Assembly (NCBI GenBank): GCA_963785115.1
Contig: CAWATY010000023.1
Span: forward strand, 62,001 to 126,000
DNA length: 64,000 nucleotides
Source of the DNA: JACCWP01 sp963785115
GTDB lineage: Bacteria > Actinomycetota > Actinomycetes > Propionibacteriales > Nocardioidaceae
Direction: 5' to 3'
In this document: positions 50,334 to 59,162 of the stretch, one piece after another
Layout: every line of letters starts with the position of its first letter
How positions within the stretch are numbered: position 1 is the first letter of the stretch
The notes under the pieces: model-generated
The model's input: only the letters and a program-made list of their open reading frames with translations
What the model was told of the DNA's origin: nothing
The model's database searches: none
Translations under genes and position numbers: made by a program

Positions 50334-51110
50334 TCAGGGCAGGGCGACCTCCACGCCCTCGTCGGCGAGCAGCGGCTCGGCCCCGAACGCCGCGCGGGCG
50401 TCGGCTCGCGTCCGCTCCCGGTCGTTGCCGGGCCAGAAGTGGGTGAGCATCAGCCGCCGGGCGCCGGCGGCCGCTGCGACCTCCCCGGCCAGGCGGCCCG
50501 TCATGTGCAGCGGGACGCCGGGCGGTGCCCGCGGGGTGGAGGGCTGCTGGTCGCGGTCGCTGGCCTCGACCACGTACAGGTCGGCGTCCCGCCCGAGCTC
50601 GGCGAGGGCCGGATCCGGTCCGGTGTCGCCGGTGTACGCCACGGTGAGCCCGTCGGCGGACAGCCGTACGCCGGCGTTGGGCACGAAGTGCGGCAGCGCC
50701 CGGCTCTCCAGCCGGAACGGCCCGACGGTGTACGGGCCGCCGGGCAGGGGGTGCCAGTCGAAGACGCGGTCGACGACGTCGGCGTCGTCCTCCTCCAGGC
50801 CGCGCAGCCGCTCGCGAACGCCCTCACCGGCGTACACGGGGATCGCCGCCGCATCCCGGTTCCCGAACCAGCGGGCCCGAAACAGCCCGTGCAGGTCGAT
50901 CATGTGGTCGGGGTGGCGGTGGGTGATCACCACGGCGTCGATCCCGTCGGCGACGGTCGACCCCAGCAGCCGCAGCAGCGGTGGGAGGGTGCCGTAGCCC
51001 AGGTCGAGCACCACTCGCACGCCATCGTGCTCCAGCACGAAGCCGCTGCACGCCCGGCCCGCCTCCGGCCAGGCACCGCAGCCGCCGAGGACGACGAGGC
51101 GACTGGTCAT
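50334..51110 (-). CDS. Metallo-beta-lactamase-fold hydrolase
   Basis: The product has 258 residues. Metal motif THRHPDHMIDL (HXHXDH) and later His/Asp sites (SRALPHFVPN; AYTGDTGPD; LTHFWPGND) fit the RNase Z/cyclic-nucleotide phosphodiesterase branch of the fold. The start ATG 51110 gives MTSRLVVLGGCGAWP, the usual N-terminal strand of this branch. Substrate unknown. It is 43 bp downstream of the GDPD gene's start on the same strand, and divergent from the VOC gene. Confidence 0.85.
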   Translation of the reverse strand: MTSRLVVLGGCGAWPEAGRACSGFVLEHDGVRVVLDLGYGTLPPLLRLLGSTVADGIDAVVITHRHPDHMIDLHGLFRARWFGNRDAAAIPVYAGEGVRERLRGLEEDDADVVDRVFDWHPLPGGPYTVGPFRLESRALPHFVPNAGVRLSADGLTVAYTGDTGPDPALAELGRDADLYVVEASDRDQQPSTPRAPPGVPLHMTGRLAGEVAAAAGARRLMLTHFWPGNDRERTRADARAAFGAEPLLADEGVEVALP

Positions 51111-51210
51111 CTGACGACCCTGCCAGCCAGGCAGTCCCACGCGCGAGCCGATGTCGCCCCCAGGGGTTACCGTGCGGGAGCGACAGCCCCCCGAGCCAAG
51201 GAGCGCGACC

Positions 51211-51618
51211 GTGGCCTCACTGCTCAACCCCTACCTCAACTTCTCCGGCAACGCGCGAGAGGCGCTGGAGTACTACAGGGAGGTGTTCGGCGGCACCCTG
51301 AGCGTGAACACCTACGGCGAGTACGGCGCCGCGGACACCCCGGAGGCGGACAAGATCATGCACGGCAGGCTCGAGACGCCCAGCGGGTTCATGCTGATGG
51401 GCGCCGACACCCCGCCCGGCATGGAGCTGCACCCCGGCGACTCCATCACAGTGAGCCTGAGTGGCGACGACACCGACGACCTGCGCGGCTACTGGGAGAA
51501 GCTGATCGACGGCGGCTCCGTGTCGGTCCCGCTGGAGAAGCAGATGTGGGGCGACGAGTTCGGCGCCTGCGTCGACAAGTTCGGGGTGCCCTGGCTGGTC
51601 AACATCACCCAGTCGTAG
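51211..51618 (+). CDS. VOC-family (PhnB-like) protein
   Basis: The product has 135 residues. NPYLNFSGNAREALEYYREVFGG and the C-terminal WGDEFGACVDKFGVPWLVN are typical of PhnB/glyoxalase-like VOC proteins, which form dimers with a metal or ligand site. No reaction can be assigned. GTG 51211 has AAGGAG seven bases upstream, which decides the start over a longer frame. Confidence 0.88.
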   Translation: MASLLNPYLNFSGNAREALEYYREVFGGTLSVNTYGEYGAADTPEADKIMHGRLETPSGFMLMGADTPPGMELHPGDSITVSLSGDDTDDLRGYWEKLIDGGSVSVPLEKQMWGDEFGACVDKFGVPWLVNITQS

Positions 51619-51718
51619 TCCTGGTCTCGGGTCACCCTGACGCCGGATCGTCCCCGGGTACCGGCGGCGGTGTCGGCGCGGCAGAATGGGCGGACAAGCA
51701 GCAGAGCCGAGGTGTCCC

Positions 51719-52936
51719 GTGTCCGAGCTGATCGTCCGAGCCGGTGCGATGGACGCCGCGCTGATCCGGCGGGCACTCACCCCGATGCTGCTTCCCGCGC
51801 CGGTGCCGCACCGGGTCGTGGCCGATGCGCCGGTGGCGGCCCGAACAGATCTCGGGGCCATCGTGGCCGCGGCCGGGCTCCCCTTCCTCGTCGACCCGCA
51901 GACGCACCTGTGGCAGGCCGAGGTCCATCCCGACCGCGGCTGGACGCGACTGCCGTTCGCCCAGCCGGAGGCGCTCTCGCCGGGCGACCTGCTCACGTCG
52001 TCGATTCGCGATCCCCTGATCGACGCCTGCATCGACCTCCAGCTCGCGGCGGGCGCCACGGTCCTCCTCGCCCCGTACGTGCACCTGGAGGGTGCCGACG
52101 ACCCCTGGGTCGACGTCCAGGCGGGGCTGTGGCGGCGGACCCGGCAACGCCTCCGCGACCGGGGCCTGGCCACCGGCGTGATCGCCGTGCTCGCGGTCGG
52201 TCCGCGGATGCTGAACCCGACCCACGGGTTCACCTCGCTGACCGGCCCGCTCCGTGCGCTGGGTGACCTCGCCCCGCTCGAGGTGGCCGTCGCCGCCTCC
52301 CGCGCGCACCTGGGTGCGCGCTGTTCCGACAACATCGACGACCTCGGCACGCTGATCAGACGGCTGCAGCAGGTCTGGCCGGTGCTCGCCTGGCAGCAGG
52401 GCCTGCTCGGCGAGGCGTGCGTCGCGCTGGGGGCGCGCGGGTACGAGACCGGCCTGGGCTGGCGGGAGGCCTGCGACCTGCGGAAGGCGATGTCGTCCGC
52501 GCGCTCGTCCTCGGGACGAGACTCCCGCCCGGGTGCCCGGCCGGTGTACGTCGACCGGCTGATGCGGAGCGTCCCCAAGGCGTCGTTGCGGGCGCTGCGG
52601 GCGCAGCGTCGCAGCCGCTCGCTCTGGGCGGAGCTCGCGTGCCCCGACCCGCTGTGCTGCCCGCCGGACGGAGAGGGACTGCTCACCGACGCACGCCAGC
52701 ACGCGCTCACCCGGCGGTTGGCCGCCCTCGCCGAGATCGATGCCATCGCCGACCCGCGGTGGCGCTGGAACCACGTCGCCAACCGTTCGGCCGGTGCGCT
52801 GAAGGCTGCGGCCAGGATCAACCGGCTCGCCGCGACGAGGCCGGGTGTCCGGCCCGTCGACACGACGGCCGTTGACGCCGTGCACGCGGTTGCCACGCAC
52901 CGGCGCACGCTGCGGTCCCTCCGACGCCCCGCGTAA
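51719..52936 (+). CDS. Hypothetical protein with DUF4192-like or orphan features
   Basis: The product has 405 residues and no signal peptide or membrane segment. I do not recognise the family. Visible features: an N-terminal region ending FLVDPQTHLWQAEV, a barrel-like middle (IDACIDLQLAAGATVLLAPY; GVIAVLAVGPRML), a basic stretch (SVPKASLRALRAQRRSRSL), a compact cysteine cluster ACPDPLCCPPDG near residue 315, and a helical C terminus (WNHVANRSAGALKAAARINRL). The start is GTG 51719. A hairpin follows the stop. The DUF4192 idea is weak; treat as unknown. Confidence 0.65.
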   Translation: MSELIVRAGAMDAALIRRALTPMLLPAPVPHRVVADAPVAARTDLGAIVAAAGLPFLVDPQTHLWQAEVHPDRGWTRLPFAQPEALSPGDLLTSSIRDPLIDACIDLQLAAGATVLLAPYVHLEGADDPWVDVQAGLWRRTRQRLRDRGLATGVIAVLAVGPRMLNPTHGFTSLTGPLRALGDLAPLEVAVAASRAHLGARCSDNIDDLGTLIRRLQQVWPVLAWQQGLLGEACVALGARGYETGLGWREACDLRKAMSSARSSSGRDSRPGARPVYVDRLMRSVPKASLRALRAQRRSRSLWAELACPDPLCCPPDGEGLLTDARQHALTRRLAALAEIDAIADPRWRWNHVANRSAGALKAAARINRLAATRPGVRPVDTTAVDAVHAVATHRRTLRSLRRPA

Positions 52937-52939
52937 ACC

Positions 52940-52987
52940 GATCTTCCGGCCGTAAGCGCGCCCGGACGGCCCGCACGCCGGAAGATC
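52940..52987 (+). terminator. Hairpin after the hypothetical gene
   Basis: A perfect 11-bp inverted repeat, GATCTTCCGGC (52940-52950) and GCCGGAAGATC (52977-52987), starts three bases after the stop codon. The loop is 26 bases and GC-rich. Likely terminator before the UbiB-like gene at 53034. Confidence 0.6.
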
Positions 52988-53033
52988 CGCTGGGGTGTGA
53001 GTACCGGCTTGACGCGGTCAGCAGGATCGGAAT

Positions 53034-55004
53034 GTGACGGTTGCCTTCTTCGTCCTGATGACTGTCCTGACCGTGCTGGTGTTCGGCGCGGTGATCCGCC
53101 GGCTGCTCGGCGTGCGGGTGGGCTTCGTGCGGACGGGGCTCGCCGCCGCGTTCGCGCTGCTCGTCGTCGGGCCACTCGTCGGCCAGATGCTGCCGGACCC
53201 CGAGCACGCCTCGACCGAGGAGGCGTTGGTCTCGCTCGGGCTCGCTGTCGCCTACGCCAGCGTGCTGGCGATGATCGCGCTCGTCCTGGCGGAGGCGATC
53301 GTGCCCGACGGCTCGCTGCCCGGGCCGATCGAGCTCTGGCGGAGCTGGCGCGCCCGCGCGGCACGCGGTCGGCGGTACGCGCAGGTGCTGCGGATCGCGG
53401 TACGGCATGGGCTCGGCCGCTTCCTCCGTGGCCGGCGCCCGGGAGGGCTGGACTCGCCGGCCGCCCGACGGCAGCTGGCCCGCTCGCTGCGGCAGGCGCT
53501 CGACGAGGGTGGCGTCACGTTCGTCAAGCTGGGTCAGCAGCTCTCCACCCGGCGAGATCTGGTGTCCGCGGAGTTCGCCGAGGAGCTCGCCGGGTTGCAG
53601 GACCAGGCGGCGCCGGTCCCCTGGGAGACCGTCGCCGAGGTGATCACGTCCGAGCTCGGCCGCCCCGTCGACCAGGTCTTCGCCTTCGTCGACCCCGTCC
53701 CGCTGGCGGCCGCCTCCGTGGCGCAGGTGCACGCCGCCCGGCTTCCCGACGGCACCGACGTCGTCGTGAAGGTGCAGCGGCCTCGGGTGGCCGACGTGGT
53801 CGAGCGCGACCTCGACATCCTGGCCCGGCTGGCGCGCACGCTCGAGTCCCGCACCTACTGGGGCGAGGCCCTCGGGTTGCGCGCGCTCGCGGTCGGGTTC
53901 GCCGAGGCGCTGCGCGAGGAGCTGGACTTCACCGTCGAGCGCGACAACATGCGCAGCGTCGCCTCCGCCCTCGGCGGCTCAGCCGTCGACGTACGGGTGC
54001 CGCTGCCCTATCCCGAGCTGACCGCGCGCCGGGTGCTGGTCATGCAGCGGATGGCGGGTACGCCGCTCGGCAACGCCGAGCCGATCCTGGCCGGGCTCGG
54101 ACCGGAGCGACGGCGGCAGGCAGCCAACGCGCTGCTGGACACGGTGCTCGACCAGGTGCTGGTCCACGGCGTCTTCCACGTCGACCTGCATCCCGGCAAC
54201 GTGCTCGTCGACGACGACGGCACGCTCGCACTGCTCGACCTCGGGTCGGTGGGCCGGCTGGGCAGCGGCGCCCGCTCGGCCGTCGGCCGGCTGCTTGCCG
54301 CCCTCGAGCGGGGTGACTCGGTGGCCGGCGCCGACGCGCTGCTGGAGCTGGTGGACCGACCCGACCAGATCGACGAGCGCGGGTTGGAACGCGCGGTCGG
54401 CGTGCTGCTGGCCCGGTTCGCGTCCGCGCCGGGCGGTACGGGAGGCGGAGCCGCGGCCTTCCCCGCCCTGTTCCGCCTCGTCACCGAGCACCGGCTCGGC
54501 GTACCACCCGACGTCGCGGCCGTCTTCCGCGCCCTGGCGACGCTCGAGGGCACGCTGCTGGCCATCGAGCCCGAGTTCGACCTGGTGGCCCGCGCCCGCG
54601 AGAGCGGGCGGGCGCGGTACGACAATGCGGTCCGGCCGGAGAACCTGCGCCGGGCGGCCGAGGACGAGCTGCTGTCGATGCTGCCGGTTCTGCGGCGGCT
54701 CCCCCGCCGGATCGACCGGGTGACCGACGCCCTGGAGCACGGCCGGCTCAGCCTCGGCATCCGGCTGTTCGCCCATCCCGACGACCGACGGGTCGTGACC
54801 GAGCTGTTGCACCAGGTCCTGCTCACCGTGCTCGGGGCTGCCGCCGGGGTGATGGCGGTCCTGCTGCTGGGGCAGCCCGAGACCGGGCCGGCGGTGACCG
54901 AGTCGATCGGCCTGTTCACGTTGCTCGGTTACAGCCTGCTCGTCGTGGCCGTCGTGCTGGCCCTGCGCGTCCTCGTCGTGGTGTTCCGCCGCGAGCCGGT
55001 CTAG
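53034..55004 (+). CDS. ABC1/UbiB-family atypical kinase, membrane-bound
   Basis: The product has 656 residues. Two or three membrane segments come first (VAFFVLMTVLTVLVFGAVI; LAAAFALLVVGPLVG; VLAMIALVLAEAIV), then the UbiB-like kinase domain: the KXGQ motif in TFVKLGQQLSTR, the Lys in VVVKVQRP, HVDLHPGNVLV (catalytic-loop analogue) and LLDLGSVG (metal-binding Asp). Two more membrane segments close the C terminus. UbiB-type kinases support isoprenoid-quinone and lipid handling; actinobacteria use menaquinone, so the substrate here is open. It starts at GTG 53034. Confidence 0.9.
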   Translation: MTVAFFVLMTVLTVLVFGAVIRRLLGVRVGFVRTGLAAAFALLVVGPLVGQMLPDPEHASTEEALVSLGLAVAYASVLAMIALVLAEAIVPDGSLPGPIELWRSWRARAARGRRYAQVLRIAVRHGLGRFLRGRRPGGLDSPAARRQLARSLRQALDEGGVTFVKLGQQLSTRRDLVSAEFAEELAGLQDQAAPVPWETVAEVITSELGRPVDQVFAFVDPVPLAAASVAQVHAARLPDGTDVVVKVQRPRVADVVERDLDILARLARTLESRTYWGEALGLRALAVGFAEALREELDFTVERDNMRSVASALGGSAVDVRVPLPYPELTARRVLVMQRMAGTPLGNAEPILAGLGPERRRQAANALLDTVLDQVLVHGVFHVDLHPGNVLVDDDGTLALLDLGSVGRLGSGARSAVGRLLAALERGDSVAGADALLELVDRPDQIDERGLERAVGVLLARFASAPGGTGGGAAAFPALFRLVTEHRLGVPPDVAAVFRALATLEGTLLAIEPEFDLVARARESGRARYDNAVRPENLRRAAEDELLSMLPVLRRLPRRIDRVTDALEHGRLSLGIRLFAHPDDRRVVTELLHQVLLTVLGAAAGVMAVLLLGQPETGPAVTESIGLFTLLGYSLLVVAVVLALRVLVVVFRREPV

Positions 55005-55082
55005 CTGGGGTCGTCGCGATTGGGCGGCGCAGCGGTGGGTACGCAGCGGGGGACGTCGTCGACCCGGTGTGGAGGTATGGCT

Positions 55083-55694
55083 GTGAGTGCTCGGTACGAG
55101 GCCGGCAGGGGCAGATCCCACGGTGTGCACCAGCCGATCGCTGCCGTGGTGGGGGCGGTGTTCCTGCTGGTGGGAATCCTCGGCTTCATCCCGGGGGTGA
55201 CCACCGACTTCGACGACATGATGATCGCCGGGCACGAGTCCGGCGCGCAGCTGCTGGGAGTCTTCGCAGTCTCGGTCCTGCACAACGTGGTGCACCTGCT
55301 CTTCGGGGTGGCGGGCCTGTTGCTGGCCCGGAGCGAGACCACCGCTCGGACGTACTTGATCGCCGGAGGGGCGGTCTACCTGCTGCTGTTCGCGTACGGC
55401 CTCGTCGTGGACCATGGGTCCGACGCGAACTTCGTCCCCCTCAACGACCCCGACGACTGGCTGCACCTCGGGCTGGGCGTCGGAATGATCGGGCTGGGTC
55501 TGCTGCGGGACCGCCGCGACCCCGCGCTCGCCGAGCCGCGCGAGCGGGACCGGGTCGACGAGGTCCCCGGCGGTCGCGACCGGCCGGGCGCGGGCGAGCG
55601 CGACCGCAAGCCGGTCGGCCGCTCCCACGGTGACAGCGGACGTCCCGACCGCACGGATCTCCCCGACCGTCAGCGCCGGCGCGGTCGCAGGTGA
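55083..55694 (+). CDS. DUF4383 membrane protein
   Basis: The product has about 203 residues. Four membrane segments and the DUF4383 pattern (GVHQPIAAVVGAVFLLVG; DDMMIAGHESGAQLLG; VLHNVVHLLFGVAG; DDWLHLGLGVGMIGLG) are present. The C terminus is a long charged tail (about 55 residues of Arg/Asp/Gly). Function unknown. GTG 55083 has GGAGG seven bases upstream, while the in-frame ATG 55077 would be only one base from that site. Its stop overlaps the next gene. Confidence 0.88.
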   Translation: MSARYEAGRGRSHGVHQPIAAVVGAVFLLVGILGFIPGVTTDFDDMMIAGHESGAQLLGVFAVSVLHNVVHLLFGVAGLLLARSETTARTYLIAGGAVYLLLFAYGLVVDHGSDANFVPLNDPDDWLHLGLGVGMIGLGLLRDRRDPALAEPRERDRVDEVPGGRDRPGAGERDRKPVGRSHGDSGRPDRTDLPDRQRRRGRR

Positions 55695-56209
55695 TGGCGC
55701 AGATCCGCCGGCCGACGGAGCCGGGACGCGGCCAGGCCCTGCTGTCCGCTGCCGTCCGCGGGGCCGTCGCGGGGTTGGCCGGTGTGGCGGTGATGACCGT
55801 GGCGGAGAAGGTGGAGCAGGCGGTGACCGGCCGGCCCGACTCCTTCGTGCCGGCGCGGGCGCTGCGGACCCTGCTGGGGCAGCATCCGTCAGAGGGGCGA
55901 CAGGCGCCGGCGTGGAACCACCTCATGCACTGGAGCACCGGCTCCGCCCTCGGTGCCGTGCGCGGTGTGTGGGCCGCCACGGGACTTCGCGGGCCGGTCG
56001 CCAGCGCCGTGCACACCGTTGTCCGGCTCGCGTTCGACCAGACGGTCGAGAACGCCACCGGCGTGGGTGCGCCACCGCAGACCTGGACGCACCGCGACCA
56101 GGTCGTCGACGTCGTGCACAAGACGATCTACGCCTTTGCCGCCGGCTACGTAGCGGAGCGGTTGGTCGAGCCCCTGCTCGAGTCCCGACGCGGCGTGGAC
56201 AGCCACTAG
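55691..56209 (+). CDS. Small membrane protein of unknown function
   Basis: The product has 172 residues. Two or three hydrophobic helices (AAVRGAVAGLAGVAVMTVAEKVE; WSTGSALGAVRGVWAATG; KTIYAFAAGYVAERL) resemble DUF1440/YagU-like proteins, but the match is by eye only. It starts at GTG 55691 or ATG 55694, overlapping the DUF4383 stop, so the two are co-translated. No function assigned. Confidence 0.7.
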   Translation: MMAQIRRPTEPGRGQALLSAAVRGAVAGLAGVAVMTVAEKVEQAVTGRPDSFVPARALRTLLGQHPSEGRQAPAWNHLMHWSTGSALGAVRGVWAATGLRGPVASAVHTVVRLAFDQTVENATGVGAPPQTWTHRDQVVDVVHKTIYAFAAGYVAERLVEPLLESRRGVDSH

Positions 56210-56262
56210 GTCACCGGTCCGGGCTCGTCCCCTGACCTCGGCTCGGCGTCAGCGTCGGCGCG

Positions 56263-57024
56263 TCAGCGCGCGCGGGCGACCACGGACCACGCGGAGGCGG
56301 ACACCTCGAACGGCGGGTCGGGCAGCAGCTCGGCGCACCGTTCACGCACCCGCTCACGCGGCTCCTCGTCGAGTCCGGTGACGTAGGCGCCCGCCGGCCC
56401 GACGCCCAGCGTGAACGGGTCCCACCAGTCGGCGAACGAGGAGAAGCCCACGGAGACCGTCAGCATGGTGGAGTCGACGTCGGCGAGCCCGGCCTGCTCG
56501 CACAGCTCGGCCAGGTGTCCTTCGCTGGTCCCCGCGAGCGTCGCCTCGCCGGGCGCGGACGGGTCGATGTCGTGGACAGCGTCCCAGAAGAGGGACAGCG
56601 GCCCACCGCCGCCCGCGTGGTCCCAGACGCACGCCGCGACCCGGCCACCGGGCCGGGTGGCCCGTCCCATCTCCGCCAGCCCTACCACCGGGTCGGCCAT
56701 GAAGTGCACGACCAGCTGCGCCAGGGCGACGTCGACGTCGTCGTCGGGGAACGGGAGGTGTTCGGCCGTGCCGGACCGCACGTCCACGAGCGGGAAGCGC
56801 GTACGGACCGCCTCGACGAACGACTCGGACGGGTCGATCGCCGCGACGGCCTCTGCGCCGAGCCGCTCGACCAGCAACGCGGTCAGCGCACCGGGACCGC
56901 AGCCGACGTCCAGCGCACGGTCGCCGCCCCGTACCTGCGCATGCTCGACGAACGCCTCGGCCAACGGCTCCGAGAAGCGACCCATGAACCGGGTGTAGGC
57001 GTCCGCACCGACGTTGAAGCTCAT
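56263..57024 (-). CDS. Class I SAM-dependent methyltransferase
   Basis: The product has 253 residues. SAM motif I is ALDVGCGPGALTALL; motif II region AEHLPFPDDDVDVALAQLVVHFM and RATRPGGRVAACVW follow. The N terminus FNVGADAYTRFMGRFSEPLA is shared by a common actinobacterial group of small-molecule methyltransferases whose substrates are not known. ATG 57024 fits that group; ATG 57045 adds seven residues and has GAGGG upstream. Confidence 0.87.
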   Translation of the reverse strand: MSFNVGADAYTRFMGRFSEPLAEAFVEHAQVRGGDRALDVGCGPGALTALLVERLGAEAVAAIDPSESFVEAVRTRFPLVDVRSGTAEHLPFPDDDVDVALAQLVVHFMADPVVGLAEMGRATRPGGRVAACVWDHAGGGGPLSLFWDAVHDIDPSAPGEATLAGTSEGHLAELCEQAGLADVDSTMLTVSVGFSSFADWWDPFTLGVGPAGAYVTGLDEEPRERVRERCAELLPDPPFEVSASAWSVVARAR

Positions 57025-57098
57025 CCCCGGAATGTACGGCGGCATGCAACCCTCGACCATGACGACGCGACGTCACCGTCGCGGGCAGCCGCCGCTCG

Positions 57099-57590
57099 AT
57101 GACCGGCGCTGACGTGCCTCCTCCCGCCGGGGCGCCAGTCCTGCTGCTGTGCGGCGCGTCCGCGGCCGGCGCGTCGTCGGTGGCCGCGGAGATCTTTGAC
57201 CAGATCTGGCGGACCGGGATCCGGGCCGCGCGGATCGACCTCGACGAGGTCGGCCGCTACCACTCCGCGCCCGGCCCCGACGACGCTGTGGACCACCGAG
57301 CCAGGGCACGCGCCCTTGCTGCGCTGTGGCGTGGCTTCACCGACGACGGGGCGCGCTGCCTGGTGACGTCCGGCACCGTCTCCGACCGGGCGGCCGCGGC
57401 GGCGTACCGGTCGGAGCTCGCCGGCACGGAGCTGACCGTCGTCTGGCTCCGCGTCGAGGGCGACGGGATGGCCGAGCCGGACGGTGCGGCGCCGGCAGAC
57501 GTCGACGTCGGCGTCGAGGGACTGGACGTACCGACCGTGGCCCGGCTGGTCCTGCAGCGGGCGAGCGGCTGGCCCGGGCTGCCGGTCTGA
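57099..57590 (+). CDS. P-loop kinase-like protein lacking the Walker A lysine
   Basis: The product has 163 residues. The N-terminal strand-loop-helix has the spacing of a kinase P-loop (CGASAAGASSVAAEIF), with Gly19 and Gly24 in place, but residue 25 is Ala where the nucleotide-binding Lys is expected. The rest (RAARIDLDEVGRY; ALAALWRGFTDDGARCLVTSG; TVVWLRVEG) resembles small adenylylsulfate-kinase-like proteins. It may bind but not hydrolyse nucleotide. It converges on the gamma-glutamyltransferase gene, 8 bp away. Confidence 0.65.
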   Translation: MTGADVPPPAGAPVLLLCGASAAGASSVAAEIFDQIWRTGIRAARIDLDEVGRYHSAPGPDDAVDHRARARALAALWRGFTDDGARCLVTSGTVSDRAAAAAYRSELAGTELTVVWLRVEGDGMAEPDGAAPADVDVGVEGLDVPTVARLVLQRASGWPGLPV

Positions 57591-57597
57591 CCGGTGG

Positions 57598-59094
57598 TCA
57601 GTCCGCGGTGGCCGTCGTCCCACCGGTCACGGCCACGGCTCCCGTACGCCGCGGATCCCCCGCCGCGGACAGACCGCCCGCGGGCTCCCACTGGGCCACT
57701 CCGACGCCGCCGAAGTACATCGAGTGCGCCGGCATCGCCAGCGTGGGCAGGTTCGCCGCAGCGACGTCGAGGTCCTGCTCGTGGTCGACCCGCACCGGCG
57801 GGTCGAGCCCCGGCCGCACCCGGACGTGCACGCGCGGGTAGGCCACCGCATCCGCCAGGTCGAGGCCACCGTTGACGTGCAGCGCCAGCACCTGCGAGAT
57901 CGCGGTGGGGATCCGGTCGGAGCCGGGCGACCCGATCGCCAGCACCGCACCGTCGGCGTCGCGACGGCCCACCGTCGGTGCCATGTTGGACAGCAGCCGC
58001 TCGCCCGAGCGCAGCTCGTGGATCCCGCCGGGCACGAGCTCCTGCTCGCCCAGGCAGTTGTTCAGCCAGATGCCCGTACCGGGCGACAGCACCCCCGACG
58101 AGTAGCCCGACGACACCGTGATCGCGCACGCTGTGCCGTCGGCGTCGACCACCGAGACGTGGGCGGTGCTCGGCGCGCCGAGGGCGGCTGGGTCGGTGGA
58201 CAGCACCTCGTGCTGGGCGTCGATCAGATGCTGCAGGTCGTCGGCATCCCAACCGCCTCCGCCGTCCGGCCGGCCGGCCAGCCGGGCGAGCAGAGCCGCC
58301 GTCGCCACGCCGCCACGCGCGGGGGCTGGGTTGGTCGCGAGCAGCCACCCTCCCTGGCGCAGCGACAGGGACGGGCGGACGACCGCGCGGTACGCCGCCA
58401 GGTCGGCCGCAGTCACCAGACCCTCGTGCTCGGCCATGTCGGCGGTGATGAGCCGGGCGAGCTCACCGGTGTACATCGCCTCGGCGCCCTCCAGGGCGAT
58501 GAGCTCGAGGGCGTCGGCGAGGTGCGGCACCGTCACCGTCGCGTCGCGGGCCACCAGCCCACCGTCGTCGTCGTGCAGCACCTCGTGGCTGGCCGGGTGC
58601 CAGCCGAACACCAGGTCGTGCACGTAGCCGAGGTAGTCGTGGGTGGCCTTGCCCATGATGAAGCCGCCACGCGCCACCTCGGTCGCCGGCGCCACGACCT
58701 CGGCCCACGGCGCCCGCCCGTACTGCCGCTGGGCAAGGTCCAGGGCGCGCAGCGTTCCCGGCACCGCCACCGAGCCGTGCCCGATGGTCATCCGGGTGCC
58801 GCCGCCGTAGTCGGTCTCGATGTCCCAGGTGCCGCGACCGCGGGCCTCGTCGGGCAGTCCCCGGCCGGGGACGTCGACCCAGCCGTCGACGGTCACCGCG
58901 GCCGACCCGTCGGCCGGCTGGATGGACAGGAAGCCGCCGGACCCCAGCGAGACGAGCCCGGGCTCGCTCACCATCGTCACCAGCGCCGCCGCCAGAGCAG
59001 CATCGACGGCGTTGCCCCCGTCGGCCGCCGTGCGGGTCGCAGCGGCTGTCGCCAGCGCGTTGGGCGCCGCCACCGCGATCCGAGTGCCGCTCAC
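57598..59094 (-). CDS. ggt: Gamma-glutamyltransferase family protein
   Basis: The product has 498 residues. The N-terminal half (ALATAAATRTAADGGNAVDAALAAAL; EPGLVSLGSGGFL) corresponds to the large subunit. The nucleophile Thr heads the small subunit in PSTAHVSVVDADGTACAIT, and AIGSPGSDRIPTAISQV is the substrate-binding glycine motif. No signal peptide is visible, unlike many GGTs, so it may be cytosolic. GTG 59094 is chosen; the longer frame overlaps the promoter area of the divergent SRPBCC gene. Confidence 0.87.
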   Translation of the reverse strand: MSGTRIAVAAPNALATAAATRTAADGGNAVDAALAAALVTMVSEPGLVSLGSGGFLSIQPADGSAAVTVDGWVDVPGRGLPDEARGRGTWDIETDYGGGTRMTIGHGSVAVPGTLRALDLAQRQYGRAPWAEVVAPATEVARGGFIMGKATHDYLGYVHDLVFGWHPASHEVLHDDDGGLVARDATVTVPHLADALELIALEGAEAMYTGELARLITADMAEHEGLVTAADLAAYRAVVRPSLSLRQGGWLLATNPAPARGGVATAALLARLAGRPDGGGGWDADDLQHLIDAQHEVLSTDPAALGAPSTAHVSVVDADGTACAITVSSGYSSGVLSPGTGIWLNNCLGEQELVPGGIHELRSGERLLSNMAPTVGRRDADGAVLAIGSPGSDRIPTAISQVLALHVNGGLDLADAVAYPRVHVRVRPGLDPPVRVDHEQDLDVAAANLPTLAMPAHSMYFGGVGVAQWEPAGGLSAAGDPRRTGAVAVTGGTTATAD

Positions 59095-59162
59095 GCGGGG
59101 CGACGCTACTCGGCCGGTCGTCCGGAGGTGCGGGAGCGTGTCGACGGGCGTACACGTTGGTG

